Shown here: piece after piece, positions 17,042 through 27,214 of the stretch | Layout: each line of letters starts with the position of its first letter | Numbering within the stretch: position 1 is the first letter of the stretch | Assembly: GCA_963748095.1 (NCBI GenBank) | Contig: CAVVIO010000005.1 | Span: 1 to 64,000 of the forward strand | From: CAVVIO01 sp963748095 | GTDB taxonomy: Bacteria > Bacteroidota > Bacteroidia > Bacteroidales > UBA10428 | DNA: 64,000 bases | Direction: 5' to 3' | Translations under genes and position numbers: made by a program | Notes under the pieces: model-generated | Seen by the model: only the letters and a program-made list of their open reading frames with translations | The model's database searches: none | Told to the model about the DNA's origin: nothing

Positions 17042-20000
17042 TTAATCCGTGTTATTTTCACTACTGTCAGCAGCATGCTTTTTGAAATTATTATAGGCAA
17101 GTATTACAATAACTGTAATTATTATCAGCGTGTAATATACAAATGACGGAACCGGTGCCGCATCGCCCTTGGCATACGAATGCATACCTGCCAGATAATA
17201 ATTTACACCAAAATAGGTCATAATTACAGTACCAAATCCCAGCAGAGCCGCGAGATTATAGGCAAATAATCCTTTGAGGCCCGGGACTAACCGCATGTGT
17301 GCAATAAATGCATAAACAAGAACGGTTACAAGCGCCCATGTTTCCTTGGGATCCCAACCCCAGTATCGTCCCCACGATTCATTGGCCCAGACGCCACCCA
17401 GGAATGTACCGATAGCAATCATGTAGAGTCCGATGATCACAGTCATTTCGCTTACATTGGTGAGTTCCTTCAGGGTGAGGTTTACACGTTTCTTATTTCC
17501 TTTTGTTTCGAACAGCATCAGTAAAAGGTTAACCGAGGAAAGAAGAGCAGCCAGGGCTAAAAATCCATAGCTGGCCGTAATAACAGCTACGTGGATGACC
17601 AGCCAGTATGATTTTAATACGGGTACCAGGTTGGTAATCTCCGGATCCATCCAGCTCATATGGGCCACCATGAGTATCAGTGAAGCCAGGATTGCGGTAG
17701 CGCTTAGTGTTACAGACGAACGTCTGGCGAAAATTATTCCCGCCAGCACAGTTGCCCAGGCAATATAAGTCAGTGCTTCAAACCCGTTGCTCCAGGGTGC
17801 ATGGCCCGAAATGTACCATCGAAGCGCCAGGCCTGCAAAATGACCAACAAAGCCCGCGATAATTAAAATTTCAGCTATCAGGATCGGAATTTTCAGATTC
17901 AGCTTTACCCGGAATATTCCTATAAACTGCAATATCAACAACAAAAAACCGACTAACCCATAAAGATAGGAGACGCGTAAAAATATATTTGAATTATTGT
18001 AAAAAATCTCTAATTTGATTTTTCGTTCCGTCGGTAATATTCCCGAACCATATTTTTTCTGGTACAATTTCATCGAATTCAGTAAATCATCAGCCCCTTT
18101 CCATTTACCGGTAGCAACTGCACTTTTCACCTTCTGAAGGTAGTATGGTAAGATGTTTTTTACGAATACTGTATCCTCCGAATGGATTATACTGTCATTA
18201 CTGACAGGGGACAACCAGCTGTGATTTATATTTCCCGGAACCGGAAATAATTTCATCATGCCATAAGTATAAACCATGTAACATACATTTACCCTTTCAT
18301 CAAGGCGGATCATTTCGTTATCGAACTTATCCCGGTCAGCGGGTTTTTTGCGATAAGCCTTATCTACATAATCGCGCAACAGGTAAGTGTAATTTCCATC
18401 AGTACTGAAGAAGATGGAAAAAGGAACGTCTTTATTTTCTGTACCCAGTATTTTCCGTATCGCCGGATGATTGACCCGAATAAACGGTTGATGCTGCCAG
18501 TAATAAGGATCTGTCATCATCCCCAGCAAAACCTGATCGCTATTTAATCCCTTGTAAGAAATTTTGCGGGCAACTTTCCGGAGAATTTCCGAACTCAGCG
18601 TATTTACCGGCATAATACGTCCGCCATTGTCCTGCACCAATAATTCTCCGAACGACCGTGCCTGTTCTGCCGGAATAATTTCACTACTGACAATATTCGA
18701 TTCCAATAAAGTTGCCTTTGCCGGTAATGTCATAGCAACAAAAAGTATAACTAAAGTTAATGCCTGCCTGGCTTTTCTTATTTCTTCCGATTTTTTTATG
18801 AGGTTCCTGAACCTGCTGTTCTTATTGAAAATACTTAAGATCATGCCTAAAGCCATTAACATATACCCGAAATAGGTGATCCAGGTCCCTGCAAAATCAT
18901 AATTAACAGACAAAATTGTACCCATTTCATCCGGATCGTAAGAAGACTGGAAAAACCGGAATCCCCGGTGTTTTAAGATATTATTCATATAAATGCGCCT
19001 GGGTTCATTGATGTTTTCACTTTTATCAATCAACACTACCTTGCTTTCAAACGAGGATGGACTGTTTGATCCCGGGTAGCGTTTTACAATAAAATCGTTA
19101 AGTTTTATTGCAAACGGAATTTTAACAATTCGTGAGCCATATGATAAAGTAATCGTTTCATTTTCATCCAGGGGTACTTTTACAGGTTCGCCAATAACAC
19201 CGCTTCTTCCCCATAATGTAACTGTTCGGGAAATACCATTACTCTCAATATCCAGATCGAGGGCATCGAGAGAGTTCCCGTTACCATTTTGTGCAGCAAC
19301 AGGACGTACACTTCCCGCAGGTAAAAAATCTTTTAGTACCAGTGGAATATCATGGAAGTTATACAACACTTTTGTGAGAAACGGATGAATGCTGTCAGCT
19401 TTATCCGGAACAGATTGGCGGGTTGCCATATTCATAACAGAAACATCAAAAGGAGCACGGAAAAATAATTCACCCTGATCATAATATACCTGGATCTCGT
19501 TTCCCTGCTGTTTTGTGTTTGCACCAAAATTAAAAATAAGACCACCGATCTTTTTTACTTCTCCCTGTTTCAGTAAAATTGTCTGCCGCCCGCTGACACC
19601 CGATGTTACCATTTCAAGAACCGGGCCCCCTGCATCATCTGGTTGAAGTGTAGGTACAGCATTCGGAATAAAATTTACAGATGATATCTTAATACTTTTT
19701 CCGTCTACATTAATGGTCCTTTTGAAACGATTTGCTGAAAGTGGAGAAAACATTACTTTCTCGCTGTAGTTGCGCGTTATTCCTCCATCCTGATATTTTA
19801 ACTGCAGGTAAGTATTTTCAGAGATTATGCTATTGGAAGTTTGACCTTCACGAATGTGCATAATGCCTTCAAAACCAAAATACCGGGTTACTCCGGCACC
19901 AATTATAATCAGAATAAATGCGACGTGAAACAATAAAAGTGTGAGTTTTTCCCTGCGAAACAACTTATACCGGAAGACCATTCCTATTATGTTAATACAA

Positions 20001-20170
20001 CCCAGCAGTAACATTATTTCGAACCATTTTGCATTATAAACACAAAATCTGGCCGCCGCGGTTCCATAGTATTTTTCGATGATGGTAGCTGTGCCGATGG
20101 AAATGGCAAATATTGCTAACAAAAATGCCATTGTCCGCGAAGAAATAAAGATATTAAGTATTTTTTTCAT
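17042..20170 (-). CDS. ccsBA: fused ResB-CcsA cytochrome c maturation protein (CcsBA)
   Basis: A system II cytochrome c synthase, which exports heme and attaches it to CXXCH motifs of apocytochrome c outside the membrane. The 1042-aa protein joins a ResB/CcsB-like half (membrane helices near residues 12-30, 45-62 and 78-98, a large periplasmic domain, another helix near 430) with a central periplasmic insert and a CcsA half. The latter carries the WWD heme-handling motif WGRYWGWDPKETW near residue 945. Such fusions are usual in Bacteroidota and epsilonproteobacteria. It is upstream of and adjacent to cyoE. Confidence 0.93.
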   Translation of the reverse strand: MKKILNIFISSRTMAFLLAIFAISIGTATIIEKYYGTAAARFCVYNAKWFEIMLLLGCINIIGMVFRYKLFRREKLTLLLFHVAFILIIIGAGVTRYFGFEGIMHIREGQTSNSIISENTYLQLKYQDGGITRNYSEKVMFSPLSANRFKRTINVDGKSIKISSVNFIPNAVPTLQPDDAGGPVLEMVTSGVSGRQTILLKQGEVKKIGGLIFNFGANTKQQGNEIQVYYDQGELFFRAPFDVSVMNMATRQSVPDKADSIHPFLTKVLYNFHDIPLVLKDFLPAGSVRPVAAQNGNGNSLDALDLDIESNGISRTVTLWGRSGVIGEPVKVPLDENETITLSYGSRIVKIPFAIKLNDFIVKRYPGSNSPSSFESKVVLIDKSENINEPRRIYMNNILKHRGFRFFQSSYDPDEMGTILSVNYDFAGTWITYFGYMLMALGMILSIFNKNSRFRNLIKKSEEIRKARQALTLVILFVAMTLPAKATLLESNIVSSEIIPAEQARSFGELLVQDNGGRIMPVNTLSSEILRKVARKISYKGLNSDQVLLGMMTDPYYWQHQPFIRVNHPAIRKILGTENKDVPFSIFFSTDGNYTYLLRDYVDKAYRKKPADRDKFDNEMIRLDERVNVCYMVYTYGMMKLFPVPGNINHSWLSPVSNDSIIHSEDTVFVKNILPYYLQKVKSAVATGKWKGADDLLNSMKLYQKKYGSGILPTERKIKLEIFYNNSNIFLRVSYLYGLVGFLLLILQFIGIFRVKLNLKIPILIAEILIIAGFVGHFAGLALRWYISGHAPWSNGFEALTYIAWATVLAGIIFARRSSVTLSATAILASLILMVAHMSWMDPEITNLVPVLKSYWLVIHVAVITASYGFLALAALLSSVNLLLMLFETKGNKKRVNLTLKELTNVSEMTVIIGLYMIAIGTFLGGVWANESWGRYWGWDPKETWALVTVLVYAFIAHMRLVPGLKGLFAYNLAALLGFGTVIMTYFGVNYYLAGMHSYAKGDAAPVPSFVYYTLIIITVIVILAYNNFKKHAADSSENNTD

Positions 20171-20367
20171 TTAATTGAACGGGATTATGGACACATATTA
20201 GTGAAAACAGTTATAAAGATAGGATGAAATATTTGCATTGACCAATGAATAAAGAATTATGTCCCAGGTAGATTTGTCCCTGAATAACTTATTGTTAATG
20301 AAATATACTGGAAATCAGTAACTATTTCTGAAATTCTATATTTATCATATAATCCGGGATTCCTCAT

Positions 20368-20925
20368 TCATTTCAGCTTTTCTGTAAATAGCTTTTTGAA
20401 TTTCTCAATTTTGGGAGTAATCACTAAAGAACAATAGGGCTGATCCGAATTATTTTTATAATAATTATGATGATAGTCTTCTGCTAAATAAAAATTTTCC
20501 AACGGAACAATTTCCGTAATTACGGGATCATCCCAGATTTTATCTTCATTAAGCTGTTCTTTGAGATCTTCAGCAATTTTCTGTTGCATTTCATTATGAT
20601 AAAATATTACTGAACGGTATTGTTCACCTACATCATTCCCCTGGCGGTTTGGTGTTGTAGGATCGTGTGTTTGCCAATAAACCATAAGTATTTCGGCAAA
20701 TGATATTTTATCGGGATCAAACTCGATCCTGCACACTTCTGCGTGCCCTGTTCTTCCGGTACAAACTTCTTTATAAGATGGATTTTTTACATACCCTCCG
20801 GAATATCCGGGAACCACAGATATAATACCTTTCATTTTTTGAAAAATTGCTTCCACACACCAGAAACAGCCGGCCCCCAGCGTTGCTGTTCCATAAGTAT
20901 TGTCCATTATTTTATCATTGTTCAT
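20368..20925 (-). CDS. msrA: peptide-methionine (S)-S-oxide reductase
   Basis: Repairs oxidised methionine by reducing methionine-S-sulfoxide with thioredoxin. The 185 aa carry the catalytic GAGCFWCVEA motif (nucleophile Cys20), GYSGGYVKNPSYKEVCTGRTGHAE and YWQTHDPTTPNRQGNDVGEQYRS. There is no signal peptide, so it is cytoplasmic. It stands alone, with a 197-bp spacer to ccsBA and a 347-bp spacer to the divergent acs. Confidence 0.95.
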   Translation of the reverse strand: MNNDKIMDNTYGTATLGAGCFWCVEAIFQKMKGIISVVPGYSGGYVKNPSYKEVCTGRTGHAEVCRIEFDPDKISFAEILMVYWQTHDPTTPNRQGNDVGEQYRSVIFYHNEMQQKIAEDLKEQLNEDKIWDDPVITEIVPLENFYLAEDYHHNYYKNNSDQPYCSLVITPKIEKFKKLFTEKLK

Positions 20926-21272
20926 GGTATCCTGATGAATTATTTATTTTTAAAACCTGTTTATTTATACATCTGGTAAAAATGCATAAATTAATTATAT
21001 GACCGGTATAATTAACATTTTATAACATAATCTATTATTGTTTAAATACTTCCCAAAACCATTCTTTGAATTTTTTTAATACAATAGTCATTAATTAAGA
21101 ACGCAACAAGTCTTTAATGAGTAATGTTCAAAGTTCAGTTCCTGAATTTGATTCTTTCTATTATGAGGGTCGGCTGTAATTACTGGTTCAAATCTCACTT
21201 TTCTAATTCTGCGTAAATTTATTCAAATTTTACTATTTTTACTTATTCTAAATTAATTTAACATACAAAATA
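20926..21272. other. intergenic region between divergent msrA and acs
   Basis: AT-rich, 347 bp, no reading frame or structured RNA that I can support. It must hold the msrA and acs promoters; I found no clean TTTG-N20-TAnnTTTG match. Confidence 0.5.
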
Positions 21273-23174
21273 ATGGAAACAACAGCTAATAAAAACGGAG
21301 AATTCTACTTTCCTTCTGATGATGTGGTCAATCAGGCTAACATCAAAAATTATGAAAAGACATACCAATATTCTGTTGAAAACCGTGAAAAATACTGGGC
21401 AGAAGAAGCATCAAAATTACGATGGTCAAAACCCTGGGACAAAGTACTTGACGATTCATCAAAACCATTTTATAAATGGTTCGTGGGTGGAAAAATGAAT
21501 ATAATTACCAATGCCATTGATGTTCACCTGGAGACTGAACACAGAAATAAATTAGCTATTATATGGGAAGGAGAACCGGGAGACCTGAGGACATTTTCGT
21601 ACCATGCATTAAATCGTGAGGTATCAAAATTTGCTAATGTACTGAAGGCTATGGGCGCTAAGAAAGGTGAAATTGTAACCATCTATATGCCCCAGATTCC
21701 CGAACTGGTAATTTCCATGCTTGCCTGTGCAAAAATCGGGGCGATACACAGTGTTGTTTACGGTGGATTTAGTGTAGAGGCACTTGCAGAACGTATTGAA
21801 GATGCAAATAGCCGCATTTTAGTTACAGCCGATGGCGGATTCCGTCGTGGAAAAACAACACAACTTAAAGCAATAGCAAATGAAGCGATGCGACGTTCAC
21901 CTTCTGTCGAAGTATGTATCACAGTGCGCCGCACAGGGGAAGAATGCTTTATGGAAAGTGACAGGGATTTCTGGTATCACGACCTAATGGGAATGCCGAT
22001 TGCTAATCCCAGGACGGAAACAGAAGTAATGGATGCAGAAGATCCACTCTTTATATTATATACATCGGGAACAACCGGAAAACCAAAAGGTCTGATACAT
22101 ACACACGGAGGTTATGCGGTCTATACTGCCACCACACATCGGGATGTATTTGATATAAAACCAGCAGACAGGTGGTGGTGCGCTGCTGATCCGGGGTGGA
22201 TTACCGGGCACAGTTATATTGTTTATGGACCTTTAATAAATGGGGCAACGATTGTAATGTACGAAGGTGCTCCCAATTATCCGTACCCAAACCGCTGGTG
22301 GCAGATTATTGAAAAATACGGAGTAAATATTTTATACACCTCTCCTACTGCCATCAGGGGGTTGATGCGGTTTGGCGATTCATGGCCGCAACGTCATGAT
22401 TTAAGTTCACTGCGTTTATTGGGTTCTGTAGGCGAGCCTATTAATCCGAAAGCATGGGAATGGTATTATGAAATCATTGGCAATAAAAAATGTCCCATAA
22501 TGGATACCTGGTGGCAAACGGAAACCGGAGGATTTATGATTACTCCGCTCCCGGTTACACCGCTTAAACCAGGCTCGGCCACCAAACCATTTTTTGGAAA
22601 TGAAGTAGCGATTGTCGATGATTCGGGAAAAGAAGTCAAACCTGATGAAGAAGGCACGCTGGTCATTAAGAATCCATGGCCGGGCATGGCTCGAACCATA
22701 CATAAAGATCCTGACAGGTATGTAACCAACTACTGGGAAAAATACAAAAAACAGGGATGGTATCTTGCCGGAGACTCGGCACGTGTTGATAAAGATGGCT
22801 ATTTCTGGATAATCGGCCGTATTGATGATGTTATAAAAGTAAGCGGGTACCGCCTGGGATCGGCAGAGATTGAAAGTGCCTTTGTAAGCCATCCGGCTGT
22901 ATCGGAAGCTGCCGCAATAGGATTACCACACGAACTGAAAGGTAATGCAATACATGCTTTTATCATACTTAAACAGGGATTTGAAGCGTCCAGTAATCTT
23001 ATAAAAGAACTAAGTGATCATATTGTAAATGAAATTGGTCCCATAGCAAAACCGGAGAAAATTGAATTTACAGATTCATTACCTAAGACCCGTAGTGGTA
23101 AAATAATGCGCAGGGTACTCAAAGCCAGGGCACTTGGTCAGGATGAAGGGGACCTGTCAACACTCGAAAGTTGA
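21273..23174 (+). CDS. acs: acetyl-CoA synthetase
   Basis: Activates acetate to acetyl-CoA via acetyl-AMP. The 633 aa show the ACS-specific N-terminus (YSVENREKYWAEEASKLRWSKPWDKVLD), the P-loop-like YTSGTTGKPKGLIHTHGGY, DTWWQTETGG, and the C-terminal PKTRSGKIMRR motif with the lysine normally controlled by acetylation. A Trp in DTWWQTETGG is the acetate-size gate in the family, supporting acetate over longer acids. It is a single transcription unit; no clear terminator follows. Confidence 0.95.
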   Translation: METTANKNGEFYFPSDDVVNQANIKNYEKTYQYSVENREKYWAEEASKLRWSKPWDKVLDDSSKPFYKWFVGGKMNIITNAIDVHLETEHRNKLAIIWEGEPGDLRTFSYHALNREVSKFANVLKAMGAKKGEIVTIYMPQIPELVISMLACAKIGAIHSVVYGGFSVEALAERIEDANSRILVTADGGFRRGKTTQLKAIANEAMRRSPSVEVCITVRRTGEECFMESDRDFWYHDLMGMPIANPRTETEVMDAEDPLFILYTSGTTGKPKGLIHTHGGYAVYTATTHRDVFDIKPADRWWCAADPGWITGHSYIVYGPLINGATIVMYEGAPNYPYPNRWWQIIEKYGVNILYTSPTAIRGLMRFGDSWPQRHDLSSLRLLGSVGEPINPKAWEWYYEIIGNKKCPIMDTWWQTETGGFMITPLPVTPLKPGSATKPFFGNEVAIVDDSGKEVKPDEEGTLVIKNPWPGMARTIHKDPDRYVTNYWEKYKKQGWYLAGDSARVDKDGYFWIIGRIDDVIKVSGYRLGSAEIESAFVSHPAVSEAAAIGLPHELKGNAIHAFIILKQGFEASSNLIKELSDHIVNEIGPIAKPEKIEFTDSLPKTRSGKIMRRVLKARALGQDEGDLSTLES

Positions 23175-23514
23175 TAAAAGAAAATCCCTGCATGCCATCA
23201 AAACAACTAGTTGGGATGCAATGATTCCTGTTTGGACAATTGGAATAGTGGAGTATTGGAGTAATATTATACCAGGGGAGAAATTCTCTAACACATAGAA
23301 TCACCCTGTGATATATCATCCGGTATTCTATTATTCCTGAAAATTCATTGTAATACAAATAATCGTGTTTTGAAAATGACTTTCTCCAATTGAATTATTT
23401 AAAAATTATTCCGGCTATTTTTTCAAAAGTGAGGTAAACCACCTGTTTTGTTGTAACAAAATTTCGGTGAATCAGTATATTTAGCATAGTCTATTTTAAA
23501 TAATACAGAATATA
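23175..23514. other. intergenic region after acs
   Basis: 340 bp without a supported gene. Upstream of the next gene, TTG at about 23450 and TATATTTA about 22 bp later weakly resemble the Bacteroidota -33/-7 elements. Confidence 0.3.
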
Positions 23515-23520
23515 TTGATT

Positions 23521-24675
23521 ATGGAATACTTCTACAAAAAACTTCGTGTTATACTGGTTTGTGGCTTACTATTCACTGCACCGGCAATTATTTCTTACAG
23601 TCAGTTCCCTGAATTCACCTACCATGAAATAGGTAAAACAGATGGTGATCTGCTTGGTCAGGGTTCATTAACCGATATGGATAAAGACGGGGACCTTGAT
23701 TGGGTTGTCGGATCAGGTGGTGGCAATGTGTGGTGGTTCGAATATCAATCGGCCGATAAATGGGTAAGACATTTACTGGGAGAAGATGCTTTAACAGATA
23801 AGGGAGGCGTAACTTTTGATGTGGATGGCGATGGGAATACCGACGAAGTTTCGGGTGGTACCTGGTTCAAAAATCCCGGCAATCCGAAAGAAGAATTTGA
23901 ACGGTTTGAAAACGGGGCTATCTATGCTTACGACAATACTTACGGCGACATTAATGGTGATGGATCTCCTGATCTGGTAGCATTAAGCGAACAAGAGGGA
24001 CTTTATTGGTACCAGATCCCTTCAAAACCCGAAAAAAAATGGAAAAAAGAGAAAATAGGTGATGGTGTTCCAGGGGGAATCAGCCCAAAGGGTATAGCCG
24101 ATATAGATGGTGATGGTGATAATGATGTTGTACGTTCGAATGTATGGTACGATAACACCAAAGGAGACGGAAGTCAATGGCTAATACATCGTACGTTAAG
24201 TTTTGTGCAAAGTCAGGGTGAATTTGCCAATTCATCACGTGTATGGGCAGTTGACTTCGATGGGGATGGTGACATTGATATAGTCCAGGCCGAATCGAAT
24301 AATTCTAATGGTAAAATTGCCTGGTTGGCAAATAAGGATGGGAAAGGACTCAATTGGTTTACCCATAAAATCGATTATGAAACAAACCAGGACCTTCATT
24401 CACTTTGTGTGGCTGATTTTGATAACGATGGTGATCTGGATGTCTTTTCAGGCGGAGGTCCAATGACCGGGGATTTACACAAACGTTGCTTTATTTGGGA
24501 AAATGTTGATGGCAACGGACTGGAATGGAAACGCCATGAGATATTAACCGATCACGAATGCTTTGATGCCGTGGCAGCTGACGTGGATGGTGACGGTGAT
24601 ATTGATATATGTTCCAAACCCTGGAAAGGGAATGTTAATTATTATTTAAGAAACATGTTGATGGAAAATAAATAA
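23521..24675 (+). CDS. secreted FG-GAP/VCBS-repeat protein
   Basis: An exported protein of 384 aa with a signal peptide (KLRVILVCGLLFTAPAIISYSQ) and seven calcium-binding-like DxDxDGDxD loops, for example DMDKDGDLD, DIDGDGDND, DFDGDGDID and DFDNDGDLD, spaced as in an integrin-like beta-propeller. W-rich segments (VWWFEYQ, GLYWYQ) recur between the loops. Proteins of this type in Bacteroidota lie outside the cell and may bind sugars or other surfaces; no catalytic motif is visible. I start at ATG 23521; a TTG two codons earlier is less likely. It is closed by a strong terminator. Confidence 0.8.
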   Translation: MEYFYKKLRVILVCGLLFTAPAIISYSQFPEFTYHEIGKTDGDLLGQGSLTDMDKDGDLDWVVGSGGGNVWWFEYQSADKWVRHLLGEDALTDKGGVTFDVDGDGNTDEVSGGTWFKNPGNPKEEFERFENGAIYAYDNTYGDINGDGSPDLVALSEQEGLYWYQIPSKPEKKWKKEKIGDGVPGGISPKGIADIDGDGDNDVVRSNVWYDNTKGDGSQWLIHRTLSFVQSQGEFANSSRVWAVDFDGDGDIDIVQAESNNSNGKIAWLANKDGKGLNWFTHKIDYETNQDLHSLCVADFDNDGDLDVFSGGGPMTGDLHKRCFIWENVDGNGLEWKRHEILTDHECFDAVAADVDGDGDIDICSKPWKGNVNYYLRNMLMENK

Positions 24676-24696
24676 TAGTGGAATTTAACTCTTAAA

Positions 24697-24728
24697 ATGC
24701 CGTTCCTCAGCAAGAACGGCATTTTTTT
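24697..24728 (+). terminator. intrinsic terminator after the FG-GAP gene
   Basis: A perfect 9-bp stem, ATGCCGTTC/GAACGGCAT, with an 8-base loop and a run of seven T. It lies 21 bp after the stop codon. Confidence 0.9.
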
Positions 24729-25051
24729 CAAATTGTATCTTAGGGCAATCTACACTTTTGCGGGAAAAATTGAATCTATGTTGAATTGTTCAGTATTCCG
24801 TTTTAAGATATTATACTGTTGAATATATCGTTGTAACAGTTGCAAAAAATATACTGATAATATGATCTCACCATTATCAGGTAGAAGTATTTTTATATTA
24901 GTAAAAAATGATTTTTCACCAAAGTATCTCTAAAAACATTTTAAATAACCATAAAGTTGGCAAATTGATTCAAAAAAAAGCAATTAGGTAAGAAAGTTTT
25001 TATAAATTCGATTCGCATAATAAATTCTGACAACCAAAATTAACCCTGTTT
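24729..25051. other. intergenic region before the 7TM sensor
   Basis: 323 bp, strongly AT-rich, no gene or structured element that I can support; it should hold the promoter of the sensor gene. Confidence 0.4.
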
Positions 25052-27049
25052 ATGCGTAATGTGCTTTTATTAATTTTAACTTTTATAATCAATTCTTCAA
25101 TGATTTACGGTGAAAACCGGGTCGCTCCCGAAGCCGTAAACGGTACAATTGATATGCGTAATTGGGATTTCAATGCAAACGGCACTCTTAAACTAAACGG
25201 AGAATGGAAATTATATTGGGATACACTTGTCAATCCAAAAAAAATTACAGAAAATAATTTTTCAGAATTAAGTAAAATAGCAATAGTTCCGGCATCCTGG
25301 ACTTCAAAAAAAGAAGGTAAACACATTACAAGGGGAAAAGCTACTTACCGCTTGAAATTAGAGACTGGCAACCTGAATGGGCTTTACGGACTACGTTTAT
25401 ACGATATTTTCACAGCTTCCCGCGTGTGGTTTGATAATGAACTGATATACAGTACCGGCATTGTTGGAAACTCTGCCAAAACCAGCCGTCCGGGATTTGC
25501 ATATAAAAACATACCCTTATTTCTCAATAAATCATCCGATTCACACGAACTGGTAGTGCAGGTATCTAATTTTTTCCATACCCGTGCCGGCATTATAAAA
25601 CCAGTTTTTTTTGGCCCTTATGACCAGCTTGCCAGCCAATCTAAAAAATTGTTGATCATCAACATGATTATCGTTGGAATTATTTTAATTATCAGCTTTA
25701 ACCATCTTTTGTACTTTATCCTTCGTAAAACCGATCGTTCGAATCTTTATTTCGGTCTATTGTGTTTTGTAATGATACTTCGTAACATCTCAACAGATAG
25801 CCGGATTATTACCTTTATTTTTCCGGGTATAAACTGGGAATTGCTGTTTAAACTGGACAATTTTTCCGGTTTTGGTACCATCCCGCTGTTTGCAATGTTT
25901 CTATACTATCTCTTTAAAAAGGAATTTCCAAGGATCGTTCTTTATGCGATGGTTTCAATCGGAGTAATGATCACTCTTTTTGTTTTTGCCACTCCGCAGA
26001 TCATTTACGGACGATTCAGGATGTTTTATGAGTTTTACATATTATTTGGCGGGCTGTACCTGACCTTTGGTGTATTGCTCAGGTCGTCCTTTAACCGCCG
26101 GAAAGGAGCCCTGCCTACATTTATCGGATTTTTCATACTTTATGGAACTGCTATCAATGATGTACTGGTGAGCATGGGAATTGCCTATACACCCGATCTG
26201 GCGCCTTACGGTCTGGTTACCTACATGCTGATTCAGTCTTACATACTCTCCCGACGTTCAGCAAATGCAATGATTGAAAATGAACAACTGAGTACGGCAC
26301 TTCAACAGGAGAAACAAATGCTGGAAGAACGGGTTAATAAACGGACTGAGGAGTTGCAAAAACAAAATAATGAAAATATAAAGCACAAAGAGGAATTGCA
26401 ATTACAGGGATGGCTTAATGAGAGCCTTACCCGTATAAATAATGTTCTGAATAACAATAAGGATAACCTTCAGAAATTATCTCAAAAGCTGATTGCTGAG
26501 ATCATAGATATTCTGAAAGCTCATATCGGGGCTATTTACCTCTTAAATGATAATGAAGAACAACCGGAATTGAGACTGACTGGTTCATGGAATGCCAGTC
26601 GTGAAATGCTTTTTGAAAAAAATATTATACCAGGAGAAGGACTGGTCGGAGCATGTTTTAAAGACATGAAATCTACCCTATTAAACGATATTCCTAAAGG
26701 ATATATTAAATTAACCTCAGGACTTGGGGAAGCGGCTGTTAAAAATCTTGTACTTATACCTTTAAAAACCAACGATATGACTATGGGAGTTCTCGAGATA
26801 GCTTCTTTTAACTCATGCACTTCACAACAAATTACCTTTCTTGAAAAAACCGCAGAAAATATTTCATCAACTATCCAGTTTTTACGAATGAATGACAAAA
26901 ACACCCGGTTACTTGACGCATTTTCAAAAAAAGAAAACCAGCTGAATCAGCAGGAAGAAGAACTTCGTTTTCATATGGAAGAACTCCATTCACTTCGGGA
27001 GGAAGTGGAAATTTATCGTAAAAAAGAAACCAGAGAAAATTTAAACTAA
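25052..27049 (+). CDS. 7TMR-DISM receptor with coiled coil and GAF domain
   Basis: A membrane sensor of 665 aa. A signal peptide (to about residue 20) precedes an extracellular 7TMR-DISMED-like beta-sandwich (about 25-190, with W-rich GEWKLYWD and VPASW typical of a carbohydrate-binding fold), then seven transmembrane helices (about 205-395). A coiled coil (LQQEKQMLEERVNKRTEELQ) follows, then a GAF domain (about 450-610) and a second coiled coil to the end. Family members normally end in a histidine kinase, GGDEF or phosphatase domain. None is present, so it would have to signal through a partner protein. No adjacent response regulator is seen. Confidence 0.75.
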   Translation: MRNVLLLILTFIINSSMIYGENRVAPEAVNGTIDMRNWDFNANGTLKLNGEWKLYWDTLVNPKKITENNFSELSKIAIVPASWTSKKEGKHITRGKATYRLKLETGNLNGLYGLRLYDIFTASRVWFDNELIYSTGIVGNSAKTSRPGFAYKNIPLFLNKSSDSHELVVQVSNFFHTRAGIIKPVFFGPYDQLASQSKKLLIINMIIVGIILIISFNHLLYFILRKTDRSNLYFGLLCFVMILRNISTDSRIITFIFPGINWELLFKLDNFSGFGTIPLFAMFLYYLFKKEFPRIVLYAMVSIGVMITLFVFATPQIIYGRFRMFYEFYILFGGLYLTFGVLLRSSFNRRKGALPTFIGFFILYGTAINDVLVSMGIAYTPDLAPYGLVTYMLIQSYILSRRSANAMIENEQLSTALQQEKQMLEERVNKRTEELQKQNNENIKHKEELQLQGWLNESLTRINNVLNNNKDNLQKLSQKLIAEIIDILKAHIGAIYLLNDNEEQPELRLTGSWNASREMLFEKNIIPGEGLVGACFKDMKSTLLNDIPKGYIKLTSGLGEAAVKNLVLIPLKTNDMTMGVLEIASFNSCTSQQITFLEKTAENISSTIQFLRMNDKNTRLLDAFSKKENQLNQQEEELRFHMEELHSLREEVEIYRKKETRENLN

Positions 27050-27214
27050 GTCCATATTTCCCAGTGAAAACGAATATTTATCTGTCTTGGCCCGTTAACT
27101 GCCGGAATTAGGTTATTACTTAAAATTCTCTTTAAATAGTCATTCGCCTGTTTTTTTCGCCCAAAATTTATTTTCTTTGCCCATTCATTTTTAATAATTA
27201 TTGAAAGCAGAGTT

